This document shows positions 14,201 through 26,090 of a stretch of 64,000 nt of DNA, piece after piece; the first letter of the stretch is position 1, and each line of letters starts with the position of its first letter. The notes below the pieces were generated by a model. The model did not search any database. It saw nothing but the letters and a program-made list of their open reading frames with translations, and was not told where the DNA came from. The stretch covers positions 7,944,511 to 8,008,510 of the forward strand of contig NC_134659.1 in the NCBI RefSeq assembly GCF_030463565.1, given 5' to 3'. A program made the translations under genes and the position numbers. The stretch is from Pelecanus crispus (Eukaryota > Chordata > Aves > Pelecaniformes > Pelecanidae).

Positions 14201-15112
14201 AATCGGCCCTCCTGCCTGTCCTCTAACCTCAGCTGAAGCAGTTCAAAGGGGAAGGAACGTGTGCTAATCCCTACATCAGTCCCAGTTTAGAAAAAGAGTA
14301 GTTTTGTGCGGTTATCACCACCCAGTGCTGCTATGGAGAGAGGAGGGCTTCTCCAGACACTTAGAAGCACCGTGAGGTCTCCTGGGACTAGGAAAGATGG
14401 ATAAAATCTGTGGCAAACCGATGAATTGAGATACTATGCTCTTGTATCGGCGTTGGGTGGGCTGTGCTTTGCTTTCCCTTATTTCACCTTGAAGCCTTAA
14501 CAGTCTTGTTAGTGAGGAAACATGCCGTGTCTTTCAGATGTCTCCTACTGAAATCCAAAAAGGCTTTTCACTGCCAGAGTGAGCATTGTATCAGGTCTTC
14601 GATGAGATGAGGGCTCCTGCGGAGCTGTTCTCCCCACAGCCCGTTGTGTATGTGAATGCAGGCAGAGCTCCCTGAATCATCTTTGCACTGTTGACTTATG
14701 GAGGGCTTGCTGATGGACGCATCTGTTACATATCATATAAAATGTTTTTGCAGTAAATGGAGCTCTGGCAGTTCTGTTTTGATTCATTCCTTCTGGTGAG
14801 CGCTGTTGGGATGTAATTTAATTTAGGGATTTCATTTAAGGGCTTGAGTGACTCATTTGGGGAAGAAGCCGTTCTCTGTGGAGCAAGGTGGTGATACAGC
14901 TGCTGAATGGTGGGACCTGGCTGAGGAGACTGAGGAGAGCCCTTTGGACCTGTTTCTGCTTTTGTCTCTCATGAAAACTTACCAAAAGCAGAAGAGATCT
15001 GCAGTAAAAAGAGCTGAAGGCTGTTTGGAGCTCCGTTTCTAATTGTTAATTGACCTTGTTCTTTAATAGGGATTGTGTATCCCCAAAGCCAATGGTTCCC
15101 TTCCTCTTTTAG
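11281..15112. other. sequence between the island and CRY4 exon 1 (possible CRY4 5' intron)
   Basis: No coding exon was recognised. It contains a small inverted repeat at about 11546-11571 (ATTGGGATT ... AATCCCAAT), a diverged GC-rich tandem repeat at 12980-13440, and otherwise unique sequence. The acceptor in front of the CRY4 start codon implies an upstream non-coding exon, which may lie here or in the CpG island. Confidence 0.45.
12980..13440 (+). repeat. diverged GC-rich minisatellite
   Basis: Imperfect repeats of the motif GGGCTTGGGGTGGCC plus ATGGGCTGCATGGGG-type spacers follow each other with a loose 40-60 bp period. Copies such as CCCCAGGTTTGGGCTGG are directly doubled near 13035-13070. 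Decay has removed strict periodicity. Confidence 0.6.
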
Positions 15113-15135
15113 CAGATCTGAGGAGAACAGCCAGG

Positions 15136-18100
15136 ATGCCACATCGCACCATTCATCTTTTCCGGAAGGGACTTCGGCTTCATGACAACCCAACGCTGCT
15201 GGCTGCACTGGAGTCCTCGGAGGTCGTCTACCCTGTCTACATCCTGGACAGAAAGTTCATGACATCCGTGATGCACATAGGGGCCCTGCGGTGGCATTTT
15301 CTGCTGCAGTCCCTGGAGGATCTCCAGAAAAACTTGTGTCAGCTGGGCTCTTGCTTGCTGGTTATTCAAGGAGAGTACGAGTCTGTTCTTAGAGATCACA
15401 TCCAGAAGTGGAATATCACGCAAGTGACTCTGGATGCGGAGATGGAACCGTTTTACAAGGAAATGGAGGCCGACATACGACGTCTGGGAGAAGAGCTGGG
15501 GTTTGAGGTGCTTTCCCTGTTGGGCCACTGTCTGTACGATACCAAACGGTACGTGATTGCCCCAGAGACCAGTGAGGTGTCTCCAGGAAGGTTGATTTTG
15601 GATTTAGCAAGCATCAGGGAGAAAAGGCCAAGTATCTTGGTCTTTCTGGATCCTAATGTACTCCTTTTGAGAAAATTGGACCGAGATGAACGTGGTACTG
15701 TTTGCTGGAGAATTTTTGTGTGTTGGTCTGCTGGAAGTAACAGAATAGATTTTTGCACAGGTGTTAGGATGTTGGGCTGTGATTTGAGCCTAAAGAGTTT
15801 GTTAATTTTTTCCCTTTTGGCAGTTTAATTCACTTCAAAACTTACATTAGCTACTCTTTTAAACAGAGTGAAAGAAATTCTTTAACACACTTAATAGGAC
15901 TTTTATATAAAAGCTTTTGTGTCAGATTTTTTTCTATTTTTTTAATCAACTTTCACTGGTTACGCTTGGATCCAAGCTGTTACGCAGAGCTGAATGATTG
16001 AAGGTATTGAAGTTAATAGTGATAGGGAGGTGATCAGGAATACCTAAACCAGCCTTAACACTCCAATTCTGGAAAGCCCCTAATTTACTTAAATGAATGG
16101 ACGTATGTGACTTGCTGTCTTGAATTCAAGCTGTCTGCTTGCACAGGTGGTTGCTCTCATAGAAGAGTTATTTACTGCCCTGAACCTGGGTTTTTTTTGT
16201 GCTCAGGCTGCCTCTGGCAGCCCCAGAGGTGTCCTGCACCTTGCACTCTGCCATGCTGGCTATGTCTGGCTGTACAGAGGTGCCCAGCTGAAGCTGTGGC
16301 TGGCATCCTGGTCCCAAGTCTCAAGTCCTGAGAGACTGCTCTCAGGGTGGATGTATGTTCACCCAGTGAAGTTTTACTTGTAAAATCTGTAATTTCCACA
16401 TTCAGTTGCATGAACTGGGGCTGTTCTGGCCTGTGCCATCACCTTCGTATCCACTGGCAGCTCCAGCTTCCTTCTTGGTTTATATTATGGTGAAAAGTGA
16501 TCTTGCTTTGCGTAGGATTTTGGACCTGAATGGTGGGACTCCCCCATTAACGTACAAGAGGTTCCTTCACATTCTGTCTCTGCTTGGTGACCCTGAGGTG
16601 CCTGTCCGAAACCTTACAGCTGAAGACTTCCAGTAAGTAACACCTAGACAGCAGGAAATTGCAGGTCCTTTTTCGCTGCCCAAAAGAAGAGCCAGGGCCA
16701 CAGGCAGGGTGGCTTTGATGTTACATTGCATTACTTCTATGCGTGGAGGGTTATCGATTATATGTACAGGGGATGTGATTCTGCTCTTGGGGGGGGAGAG
16801 CAGATGAGAGGGGGCACAGTCCAAAGACTTAAGCTTTTGCAAGGCACATTGAGATAAACTTTTACTCACCTTAAAAGTCTGACAGAGGAGTGGCTAAGGA
16901 ATTACAGGTCAGTCTCTCAAAGGCATGCGCTAGGTCCCTCACAGATCAAGATTCAAGGCAGGAATTGGATGAACCACTGTAGTTTGTTTTATGCAGGAAG
17001 TTCACTGGAATAATCATACTGTTCCCTTCTGGCTTTAAATCTTTCTCTCTTCCCCTCTGCTGTATGGGAAGGAGGGACCAAGCTCCCAGGACTTGAGAAG
17101 AAGCTCAGAGTCAAAGGTGTCTTATGTTTAGCTCTGCATGAGGAGAGGTCAGTGATCCAAAGGGAGGGAAGATTGGGGTAGGAGAGAGCTGGCCACTGGA
17201 CTGCAGATACCTGGGACTTGTGTCAGGCACCTCCTTCGTGACCTCAGCTCTGTGCCCATAACCTAGGCTTAGGTCTTCCCATCTTGGGGGAATCCTGTTA
17301 ATTCCTGAATTCCTCAGCTAGTCTGATGATAAGACCCATGTAAGTATTGGGACATATCAGTTCCTATATTTTTTCTTGCATGTTTTTTTTTTTTTTTCCT
17401 TTTTTTCCCCGATTTGTTTATTTGCACTTTGAACATTAATGATGATGAGAGATAAGTGGTTCACATGCTTCCCAGCAGGCCTGTGTTATGTCAGTGCTCT
17501 GAGCTGCACTGGCCCCTTCTGTAGGTGTCTGCAACAGAGCTGAGCTCGGTTTCTTACAGGTAAGTAGAAAGATCTCTATTGATATCTGAGTTCGTTCACA
17601 GTTTTTGAGAAGTCTGCATACCAGTGACACTTCCTTGAGCCTCCTCCTCTGTGTTTTACAGGGGGAAAAACCCCATACCCTGATGCTCTTCCAGCCTCGC
17701 AGGGGGCAGAGGCCTTGGGGAAGCCTCAGCAGCTGAGGCTGCAGAAGAGATGTGGGGGGACTGCTCAGAGGTGTGGGCTTGGGGAGCCCCCGCCTTGGTT
17801 AGGGAGAAGCAGCTGGGGAGGCGGACCAGGGAGCTGAGCTGCCTCCTTCCCTAGGAAACCTCTGCCAGAGCCACCTCTCCTCAGAGGCGCGGGAGCGGGA
17901 GCGGCCTTTGGAGGCAGTGCCGTTGCCGCATAATTATGTTTAGAGTCTGAGGAGGCTCTTGGCTCCCTCCCAGGGATGGATGAGACAGCTGGGGGAAGCT
18001 GGAGAGGAGATGCCTCCGAGCTTTACGTAGCGGATGGGAAGTGAGAGGGGTCTCTGAGCTGTGGGGGCTGCAGCCGACTGCTCTGAGTGCTGTAATTTGG

Positions 18101-21100
18101 TGGGTCTGTTCCTCTTCCCCCAGTTCAGGCTAGAACTACCTGGAGCGATTGCAGGACGAGCTCTTTCTTCCCCAAGGAGAGTGCAGCCTGGGGTTTCCGG
18201 CTGTGCTTTTGTTCCCCTGTGCTCTGGCTGTGCTGCAACAGGGGAGGTCTCAGCGTGTGCAATGGGCAGGGGTCTTCCTCCCTCTTCTGGCTCCAGTTCC
18301 CTCTTTGACAGAGGCCCCTCTCTCACTTTAGGAGGTGTAGGCCCCCTGACCCGGGCCTGGCTGAGTGTTACAGGGTGCCTCTCCCCGTGGATTTGAAGAT
18401 CCCCCTGGAGAGCCTTTCCCCCTGGAGAGGAGGGGAGTCCGAAGGGCTACAGCGCCTGGAGCAACACTTGACCGACCAGGTCAGCCTTGATTTTACGTGG
18501 GTGATGATGGTGGCTCTAGATGGGCTGAGGTTAGCGTCCGCCTTGCTCCTTTTATGTGTGGTTGTGCCTGGACCTCAAGAAGCTGCTCAGCTGTACCAGC
18601 TCCAGCTGAGTATTTCCCCCTGGTGCTCGGCTCTTGGCAGCCAAGCCTGCCTTGGTGCTGGCTGCTTTTAACCAGCTGCTTTACCTACTCCCAATTTCAA
18701 GTGGAAAAGATCTTCAGTGCAGTGCTGTTGGACTGAGAGAGCTGTTCCCCGTGTTACAAAATCACCCGGCTCTCTGGGGAGACCAGAGCTTCACAGCGCC
18801 CACGGGTGAGACGTGGCCTTGACGTTGGGCTTGGAGGAGGTCCGTGTATTTGGAGATCATGGAGGAGGACGGCAGCCTGGTTTCAAGATGACGTTGTCCT
18901 TGGTGGTGGCGTTTGCGGGAGGACGGGCGGTGGGAGCGTTTTCCAGGCATGACATTGAACAGGCCTCTGTGATGCAGAAGCCAATTGCCGAGAGTTTTTT
19001 TTTCCCCTGTTTCATTAGCTGGACATGTGTTACCTTGTACTGCCTGAACCTGGATTTCTCTTTTCATTTTAGGGCTGGGTGGCAAGTTTTACTAAACCGA
19101 GAACAATCCCAAATTCGCTGCTTCCAAGCACCACAGGCCTGAGCCCATATTTCAGTATGGGTTGTCTGTCAGTTCGCACCTTTTTTTATAGGTTGTCAAA
19201 CATTTATGCTCAGGTAAGAAAATAATTAGTCATAGTTTAGCAAATCCAGCAGTCTCATGTGTCTGGCATGTGAGGCTAGGATTTAGCACTAGGATTTAAC
19301 ACTCGGATCATCTTGGCAGAGAGCTGGTGTATCAAAAAATGCTACTTTGCTAGTGTCTTCTCACAGTGTCCTGTGAAATCTGTGGGTGGCTTTACATGTT
19401 GTGTGAAACACCTGTGAATGTATACAGCTTTTTCCCAATTAAGTTTTAGAAATATGATAAATAGGGAGCAATGAGACCTGGAAGCAGGAGGGAAGCCCAG
19501 GAAAACCCTCCTAAAATTCAGGGAGTTCAAGACGTCTGCCCGGTGAAGTTTTTGATCAGTTTAGCCTGTTCAAGCAGGTTTTCTTTTTTTTTTTTTTTTT
19601 AGAAATATCTGTTTTCATCTCTGACGTTTTAAGTATAGCATAAGCCAAAACCAATTTCTGAAAACTTATTTGATTCTTAAGAAAAATGATGGTTGAAACC
19701 AATCCAAGAAAACCAAGGTCTCCCTGAACCTCCTTCTTAAGAGCATCTCTTGAGACATGGCTGATCCACCTGAATTCAGCTAGTAATAAATGCATGTTTG
19801 GTTTAAGAAATCCCAGTGTGACACTATTTTGGAAGGTAGATGGAGAATATTTGAGGTAACACTGAGGTCTAACAGAGTTCAGCTTTGCTTTTGGGCATAT
19901 AGCATTGCTTCAGATCTTTGATTTTTTTTGGCTTTCATGGTAAAGTGCCATGAAGCCAGTAGTGTAGTTAGATTTATTGTTATTTTATGGGCCTGACAGT
20001 CACAAAATGAGTGAGACTGCAGTGGTATATATGAACTGAAGCTTTCACCTCGCGTGTCTTTTGCAGGCCAAGCATCACTCCCTGCCCCCAGTGTCACTCC
20101 AAGGGCAGCTTCTGTGGAGGGAATTCTTTTATACAGTGGCATCAGCAACACCAAACTTCACCAAAATGGCTGGGAACCCCATCTGCCTTCAGATCAGTTG
20201 GTATGAGGATGCAGAGAGGCTCCACAAATGGAAAACGGTAACAAGATGCATTGCCACAACTGCTACATTTCAGTTTAGAGTTTTTCTGTTGCCCTGGGAT
20301 TGTTCCCTGCTGGCTGTTTGAGGTGGGGCTTACAGCAGTGTGTAGGAAAGAAGTGTAATGAAGCTTTGTGCAGGAGGGCTGATGTTTCTTTTCTGCTGCA
20401 GGCACAGACGGGGTTCCCATGGATCGACGCAATTATGACCCAGCTGCACCAGGAAGGCTGGATCCATCACCTTGCTCGGCACGCTGTTGCTTGCTTCCTG
20501 ACGCGGGGAGACCTTTGGATCAGCTGGGAAGAGGGCATGAAGGTTCACTTCTGTGGTTTTGTTTTCTCTGTTCTGGCTGACCTTGAGAAACCCCTGCAGA
20601 ACGTGAGCCTGGCAGTGGGAGGTGGTACTGTAGAGCAGTGCTTCGTTACCGAGCCTCGCTAGAAATCTCATGGTTTATGAAATTTCATGGTCTCTTGCTC
20701 GAGTCTGAGCCCTGCTGTGCTGGGTGCAGTGGTGAGAGGTCGTTCCCATCCCCAAGGCCTGATGATTTTTGGACGAGAGGATATTGGAGACCTGCTCAGT
20801 CTGCAGCAGGCCTCAAAGCCAGACCTTTGGGCTTCAGGTTCCTCTATCACTGGGTCCTGCTCTACCTTCCTGCTGGCAAACTGTCTCGCTGGAGAGCCTT
20901 CCCTGTGTGTCCTGTGAGAAGGGTAGCCCAGACCAGCATGGTGCTGTACTTTTAGCAGCAAGCTTCACCCTTCATCTCCCAGCTTGTTTTTGTTTAATTT
21001 TTGCAACATAGCCATTTCAGGGGTGTTTGTTTCTTTCTCTTCCTGTCCCTGAAGTGCAGGTGTTTGAAGAGCTGCTTTTAGATGCTGACTACAGCATCAA

Positions 21101-23439
21101 CGCAGGGAACTGGATGTGGCTGTCAGCCAGCGCGTTCTTCCACCAGTACACGCGGATCTTCTGCCCTGTCCTCTTTGGGAAGCGCACGGACCCCGAGGGG
21201 CAGTACATTCGGTAGGGCGATGCACAGCATGGCACCGTCGGCTCTGTTAGTGCTTCCTTGGCTCCTTTTACAGCAGGAGCTGGTGAACTCAGTCTGTTTG
21301 AAACACCGTACCCCTGTGAAACAGGGGTCATAGCATGGATTGTAGTATCAGTACGATCACCAAGAATTAATATGGCATAGTTTGGTTTACACTTCTCTTA
21401 AATGTACGAGTATTTGTCTGCAGGATTATAAAACCCTGTATTATTCCTGTTTTGTAGGAAATACTTGCCTATACTAAAGAACTTTCCCTCCAAGTACATC
21501 TACGAGCCCTGGACAGCATCTGAAGAGGAGCAGAAGCAAGCAGGGTGTATCATAGGTAATTCATTCGGATACCTTGCTAAGGATTTTGCTGCTGCTAACT
21601 TTCCAAAATAATTACATGCGCAAGATGGAAGTGTCACACTTCCAACACAAGTCATGCACTTATCTTCTGAAAATGGATTAATCCAGCAGTCTACCTTCTG
21701 TCAATTCTCCTTTAAAGTTTTTAACTGGAGTCTAATTTCAGAGTATGTATTTTTGCCTCAACTTCATGTCCTAAAACTATTGGATCACTCTAAGTTATTG
21801 CCTTTGCATTTATCTGTCTTGGATGCTTGGCTGTCTTTAAATAGTATCTAACATCTTGTGCTTTTACAGTTGCTCTAATGCATCTTTGAAGTCTCCTCTA
21901 AGCTTATTTCGAAATGGGAGCTCGTACTCTTTGATGGTGAGAAATAGGCACTTCTGAAGAGTGGGTCACGTGGTCTATCTTAGATGCTATTTATTTTAAG
22001 AAAAGCTGCAAGCATTCACCCTGGTGCAAATCCAGTGAAACGTCCTCGATTAGTTCTGTAAAGGCTGCTGTCTCCATGTTGCACCAGGTCAAGATTATCC
22101 CTTCCCAATGGTGAACCACAAGGAAGCCAGTGATCACAACCTGCAGCTGATGAAACAGGTCAGAGAGGAACAGTACAGAACGGCCCAGCTCACGAGGGGT
22201 AAGAGGTGCTGCAGCACTGGATGTTCAGTGTACCGCGATGCAAGGCTGTCACCAGCTTTGGGGGTTGGTTTTGTGTTGATTTCCAGGATGCCTTTCCTCT
22301 TGGTTACCAACACGATGTGCTGCTCTTCTAGTTACTGTTAAAATGGGAAAGCGGAGGTTGAGCAGTGTCCCTTCCCTTCTGGCTGCTCTTGCAGGATGGG
22401 AGCTTGCTTGTGCCTGCTGGAGGAATGCCCTCCCAAAAGCAGACCTTTGCTAACTTCTGCAGGTCTGCACAAACAGACTCCCAGCCCCCAGGTTTGCGAG
22501 GTGTACCTCCAACGTGCAGAAATCTCTGCAGCTCTGCTCACGCCTCTTGTGAACCAGAGCATTGTTGTTTGTCCTTTTTACCATGATCTACCCTGCCCTG
22601 TAGCAGGAATTATTTGAGATTCCCACTGACAACTAATTAGCAAAAAGCCCTTGAGAGCTGAATTGCTCTAAGAAATTTACCTTTTAACCTTGTTTTCTAA
22701 ATAGGTTAAGCACATGCATAGCAAACTGGTAGTTATCAGGTAAGGCTGGAACACTCAAACTTGGGGCTAGCCTGAATTCATTAGGTATTTCCAGTCACAG
22801 AGATGTTCCACTTACACGGCACCTGTGCTCTTAAAATTGAAATCCTAGGGCCTGTGACGAGCTTGTAGCCTCAGCGGAATCCTCTGCAGGAAGGAAAGTG
22901 AAGCATCGCTTTTGTATTTAACAGTGTATGCCATGGCAGCCTCAGTATCTATTACAGAAATCCAACACGGAGCAGCCAAGGGGAGTCTTAAGTATTCCTG
23001 CCTCAATTGCTGTGGTCAGAAGGAATGAATTGTTCACAATCCTGTGCATACTGATGTGTCCAGGAGGTTGCACACTGGTACCTTCCAGATATAACCAATG
23101 TATGCTGAGAGTTCTTCCGTAAACCCTTTGGTATAGGGGAGTAAATGTTGTTGTGATTGCTCTTGGAAGATAGGGAAAGCCAAAATCTGAGAACCAGAGT
23201 CCCCTACTCCCAGTGTTGTTCTCGTTGCCTGTAAATAGAAGTGTTTTCTGGCATGCTTTGTAAGTTCACCTGCTACTGTCATTGTGGGTTGTTGCACTGA
23301 AGCTGGAGAAGGACTTGCAAACTTTAATTCTTCTTTCCTTCTTCCCGTAGATGATACAGATGACCCAATGCAAATGAAGGTAAAGCATGACCACTCTGAA
23401 GAAAACGTATCAAAAGGAAAAATGGCCAGGATGACATAA
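15136..23439 (+). CDS. CRY4: CRY4, avian cryptochrome 4, complete (526 aa)
   Basis: Ten exons join in phase: 15136-15548, 16516-16632, 18332-18479, 19073-19213, 20067-20237, 20402-20542, 21060-21211, 21458-21555, 22088-22198 and 23351-23439. The product is a photolyase/cryptochrome-family flavoprotein, nearly identical along its length to the bird CRY4 sequence as I know it ([20 protein letters not shown] at the start). It has an N-terminal alpha/beta domain (about 1-130) and a C-terminal FAD-binding helical domain (about 200-490; [43 protein letters not shown]). It carries the four-tryptophan chain W395, W372, W318, W369 plus Y319, and N391 beside the flavin. A short acidic-then-basic tail (about 497-526) follows. 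CRY4 is expressed in bird retina and is a candidate radical-pair magnetoreceptor. The exon 6 donor is GTTCAC, very weak. The start is the first ATG after the acceptor at 15112/15115. Confidence 0.97.
20543..20629 (+). CDS. CRY4: candidate alternative 3' extension of CRY4 exon 6 (CRY4b-like, +20 or +29 residues)
   Basis: Past the weak donor of exon 6 the frame stays open. GTGAGC follows after 60 bases (20 codons, extension ending 20602) and GTAGAG after 87 bases (29 codons, ending 20629). Both keep phase 0 with exon 7. The added segment would begin [16 protein letters not shown] and sit between K377 and V378, just ahead of the helix bearing N391 and W395. From memory, a robin CRY4b isoform carries an extra 29 residues; the length match is exact, but I cannot compare the sequences. 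Confidence 0.5.
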
Positions 23440-24280
23440 CAATCTGAGAGCCCGTCAGGGATTACCTGTTGGGAACCAAAAAATGGCAAAAGGGGAGAGC
23501 CAGAGGCCAGCTGAACTGGACAAACTGTACTGACTGCTTTGCCCTGCAGATAGTGCCTCTTGTTTGTGAACTGGCCTCCAAGAAAAGTGTTGTATCTTGA
23601 ATGTTTTTATTAGTGCAGTTATTTTGAACGAAATTGTCTATCTGTGAGCAGCTTACAAGCTGTTTGTTGCAGCTGTTGGGTAAATTCAAGAGGTGACTGG
23701 TTTTGACAGGACATGATGCTATAGTATTGTTCGAATCCACTTGATGTTCGTGCATCTGTATAAACAGTTTTGGTGATAAATACTAGTCTTTCCAACATGC
23801 CAGATAAATGTCAGTTGAAGAATATATGCACATTAATGTGATCACACATTAGTGTTAAAAGCTTGATTTGCCTGTCTTGTAGAGACAGAGGTTTAGGGAT
23901 TTTCAGATACGCTTTTTAAGTTCACAGTTTGGGGGGACACAGCAGAATGCAGCTCGTTGTAAGGTTGTGTGTAGTTCTTACGACTTAAGTGGGACTTCTT
24001 ATGCATTTTAAGGGCAATGTTGCAAAATGTCTCACTGAATTAGGGCTGATGTACAACTTTCTTCACTACAACTCTCCTTCTTGGCTAATTCCTCTGGAAC
24101 TGTAGAGTAGATATTATTGCTATCATGTACCACATGTAAAACTTTACCCTTCCATTGAAATGTCTCATTGTGAAGTTTCACAAGGCTGGATTAGTCAATT
24201 ATCTTTGTTATGGGAGTGGGTTTTTAATTACTGTAGGTATTACTTTTGGTTTTAAAAGAAATAAAAATTATTTCTGACAT
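23440..24280 (+). other. CRY4: CRY4 3'UTR
   Basis: This is AT-rich unique sequence after the CRY4 stop codon. It runs to a canonical AATAAA at 24260-24265 with no other gene in between. Confidence 0.5.
24260..24265 (+). terminator. candidate poly(A) signal of CRY4
   Basis: AATAAA lies about 820 bases after the stop codon in AT-rich sequence. It is the first canonical hexamer I noticed downstream. Confidence 0.45.
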
Positions 24281-26090
24281 GAAAAATATAAGGTCTCTAG
24301 AGCAATCTGTTGCCACAATTGGCATCCACCTGTCCTCTTTGGAAACCTGGCTGCAAGACAACTCCAGCAGCAATCCGGCGCACCCAGACTCCTTTACTTT
24401 GAAAGCATCTGTGGACCTAGCGCAGAAGCAGCACGGGACCCATGTGCCCGAGGAGGAGGCCGAACGCTGCTCCTAGCAGCATCTTCCAGTGCTGCTGGTG
24501 ACCTGCAGGAGCTGTCAGGGCAGTGCACGCCGGCAGCAGGGCGGCACTGCCTCCTGCTTCTACAGTAACTACAAAAGCTGCAAGGACTGTCAGACGGATC
24601 TGAGAGGCTGGTTGCACCCTTCTGCTGCGCCAAGCCTGCATCGAGCTCCTGGAGGTGCTGATGCTACTTGACGTTTTAGCTCTTCAGCAAACCTAATGAT
24701 TTGCAAGGATGACCACAATGAAAGGCAGTTGCCGAACCTGTGATGAGGGGGAGAAGGCCAATGCAGTGCTTGTTACTTTGTGGAAGATGACTGCTGCGCT
24801 GAAGCCTCCTGGCATCCATCATCTTTCTAATTGGGTTCCTTCCTCTGCTTAAAGGGATTTATTGCATCCGCCTCTGCAGTGTTGTAGCCTGGTGCAGGTG
24901 GCCACAGGAATGCGGAGCTGGTTCTTGCCTCATGTTTTAAGGTATAGTCATTGCCTTCAAGCCCTAAACAGGCTGGTCTTCGGTTACCTAAAACTTCTCT
25001 ACCTTGGAGTGTTTTGTGTCACCTGAGCTTCATTGTGCGTCCTGGGAACCGCCTAGTACAGCAGAAGACAGGACCATCGGCAGCTATTGAATGTCTTTTT
25101 CTGTTCAGCGTTACCTCTAACATTGTGGTGCAGGAGGTGACTTCAGATGCTCAGTGGTCATGAATGTGCAGGCACTCAGAGTGGCAACCACCCTACGAGG
25201 AGAGATTTCCAACCATGCAGGTGGCCCTGGTCAGCCATCAAAGGAGCCATGAAGATCAAGGCCTCTTTGGGACCCCTTTTGTTGTAAAGCAGCTGCAAGG
25301 TCTGGTCTTTGGTTGGAAGGAGTAGGGGTTTGTGTCTGCTAAGGAGTTGAAATAGGAGTAGAAGCACTGTTTAGGCAGGAAACTGCAAGGGCTCTAAGAC
25401 ATCTGCTTCTGGCTTACAGAATAGCAATGGCGAAGTTCCTGTGCGGCAAAGGACTGAGGTCTAGCTTGTGACCTCATGGCAAAAAGACTTGCTCAATAAG
25501 AATGAACTACTGAAAGAAAGTCCTTGTCCCTCCATCTTTTTCTCTGCTGTGGGGAACCTGACCTTGGAGGCAACAGCATTTGCATGTGGAATTGGTCAGA
25601 ATTTGAGCCAACAAAATGCACGCGGCTTTCTGCTGATGCAGATCCCTGAGTTCTGGGGCATGGAGATAAGCGATGGAGTCTTTGCCGTGCATGCCTGGTG
25701 TGAGGCACAGCCGCTCCAGCTTGGCAGTGGTAATATCTGAATTTGGCTCATCTTAAGTGCATTTACTACAGTAGGGAGAGGTGCTTGATGATGATTGATT
25801 GTGCCTGAATTTTTTTTGCCACCCTTGCCCCTCCCTTGGCTCCCTCACTCCTCTCCAACATGCAGAAAGCGGCTCAGTATGTCCAGGTGATATTTTTCCT
25901 CATTCTTCCTTCTTTATGAGGCTTATCTTTTTAAGTTTATGTTTTGGGGGTTGTGAGTTAGGGCTTTAGGTGTCTGTTCTGATCTTGTTTCCTTTGGTTT
26001 GTGTCACAGTTGACACAAACAGAAACTTACGCTGTGGTGAATCATGCCATAGGTAGGCAGCCAAATTAGGTCACCTGCCTTCTGTGACTT
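24281..26090. other. unassigned intergenic sequence 3' of CRY4
   Basis: The composition is moderately GC-rich and not obviously repetitive. Short open frames occur on both strands (for example one around 24417-24641 minus with a hydrophobic stretch, and one around 25468-25740 plus), but none matches a family I recognise and none has convincing flanking splice sites. It could hold an lncRNA, a decayed gene or an old repeat. Confidence 0.3.

Noticed and set aside
15549-15828. Extension of CRY4 exon 1 into intron 1 as an alternative C-terminus
   Set aside because: The frame stays open past the donor by about 93 codons, but the donor GTACGT is good and the extension resembles no cryptochrome sequence. 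It is kept only as possible intron retention.
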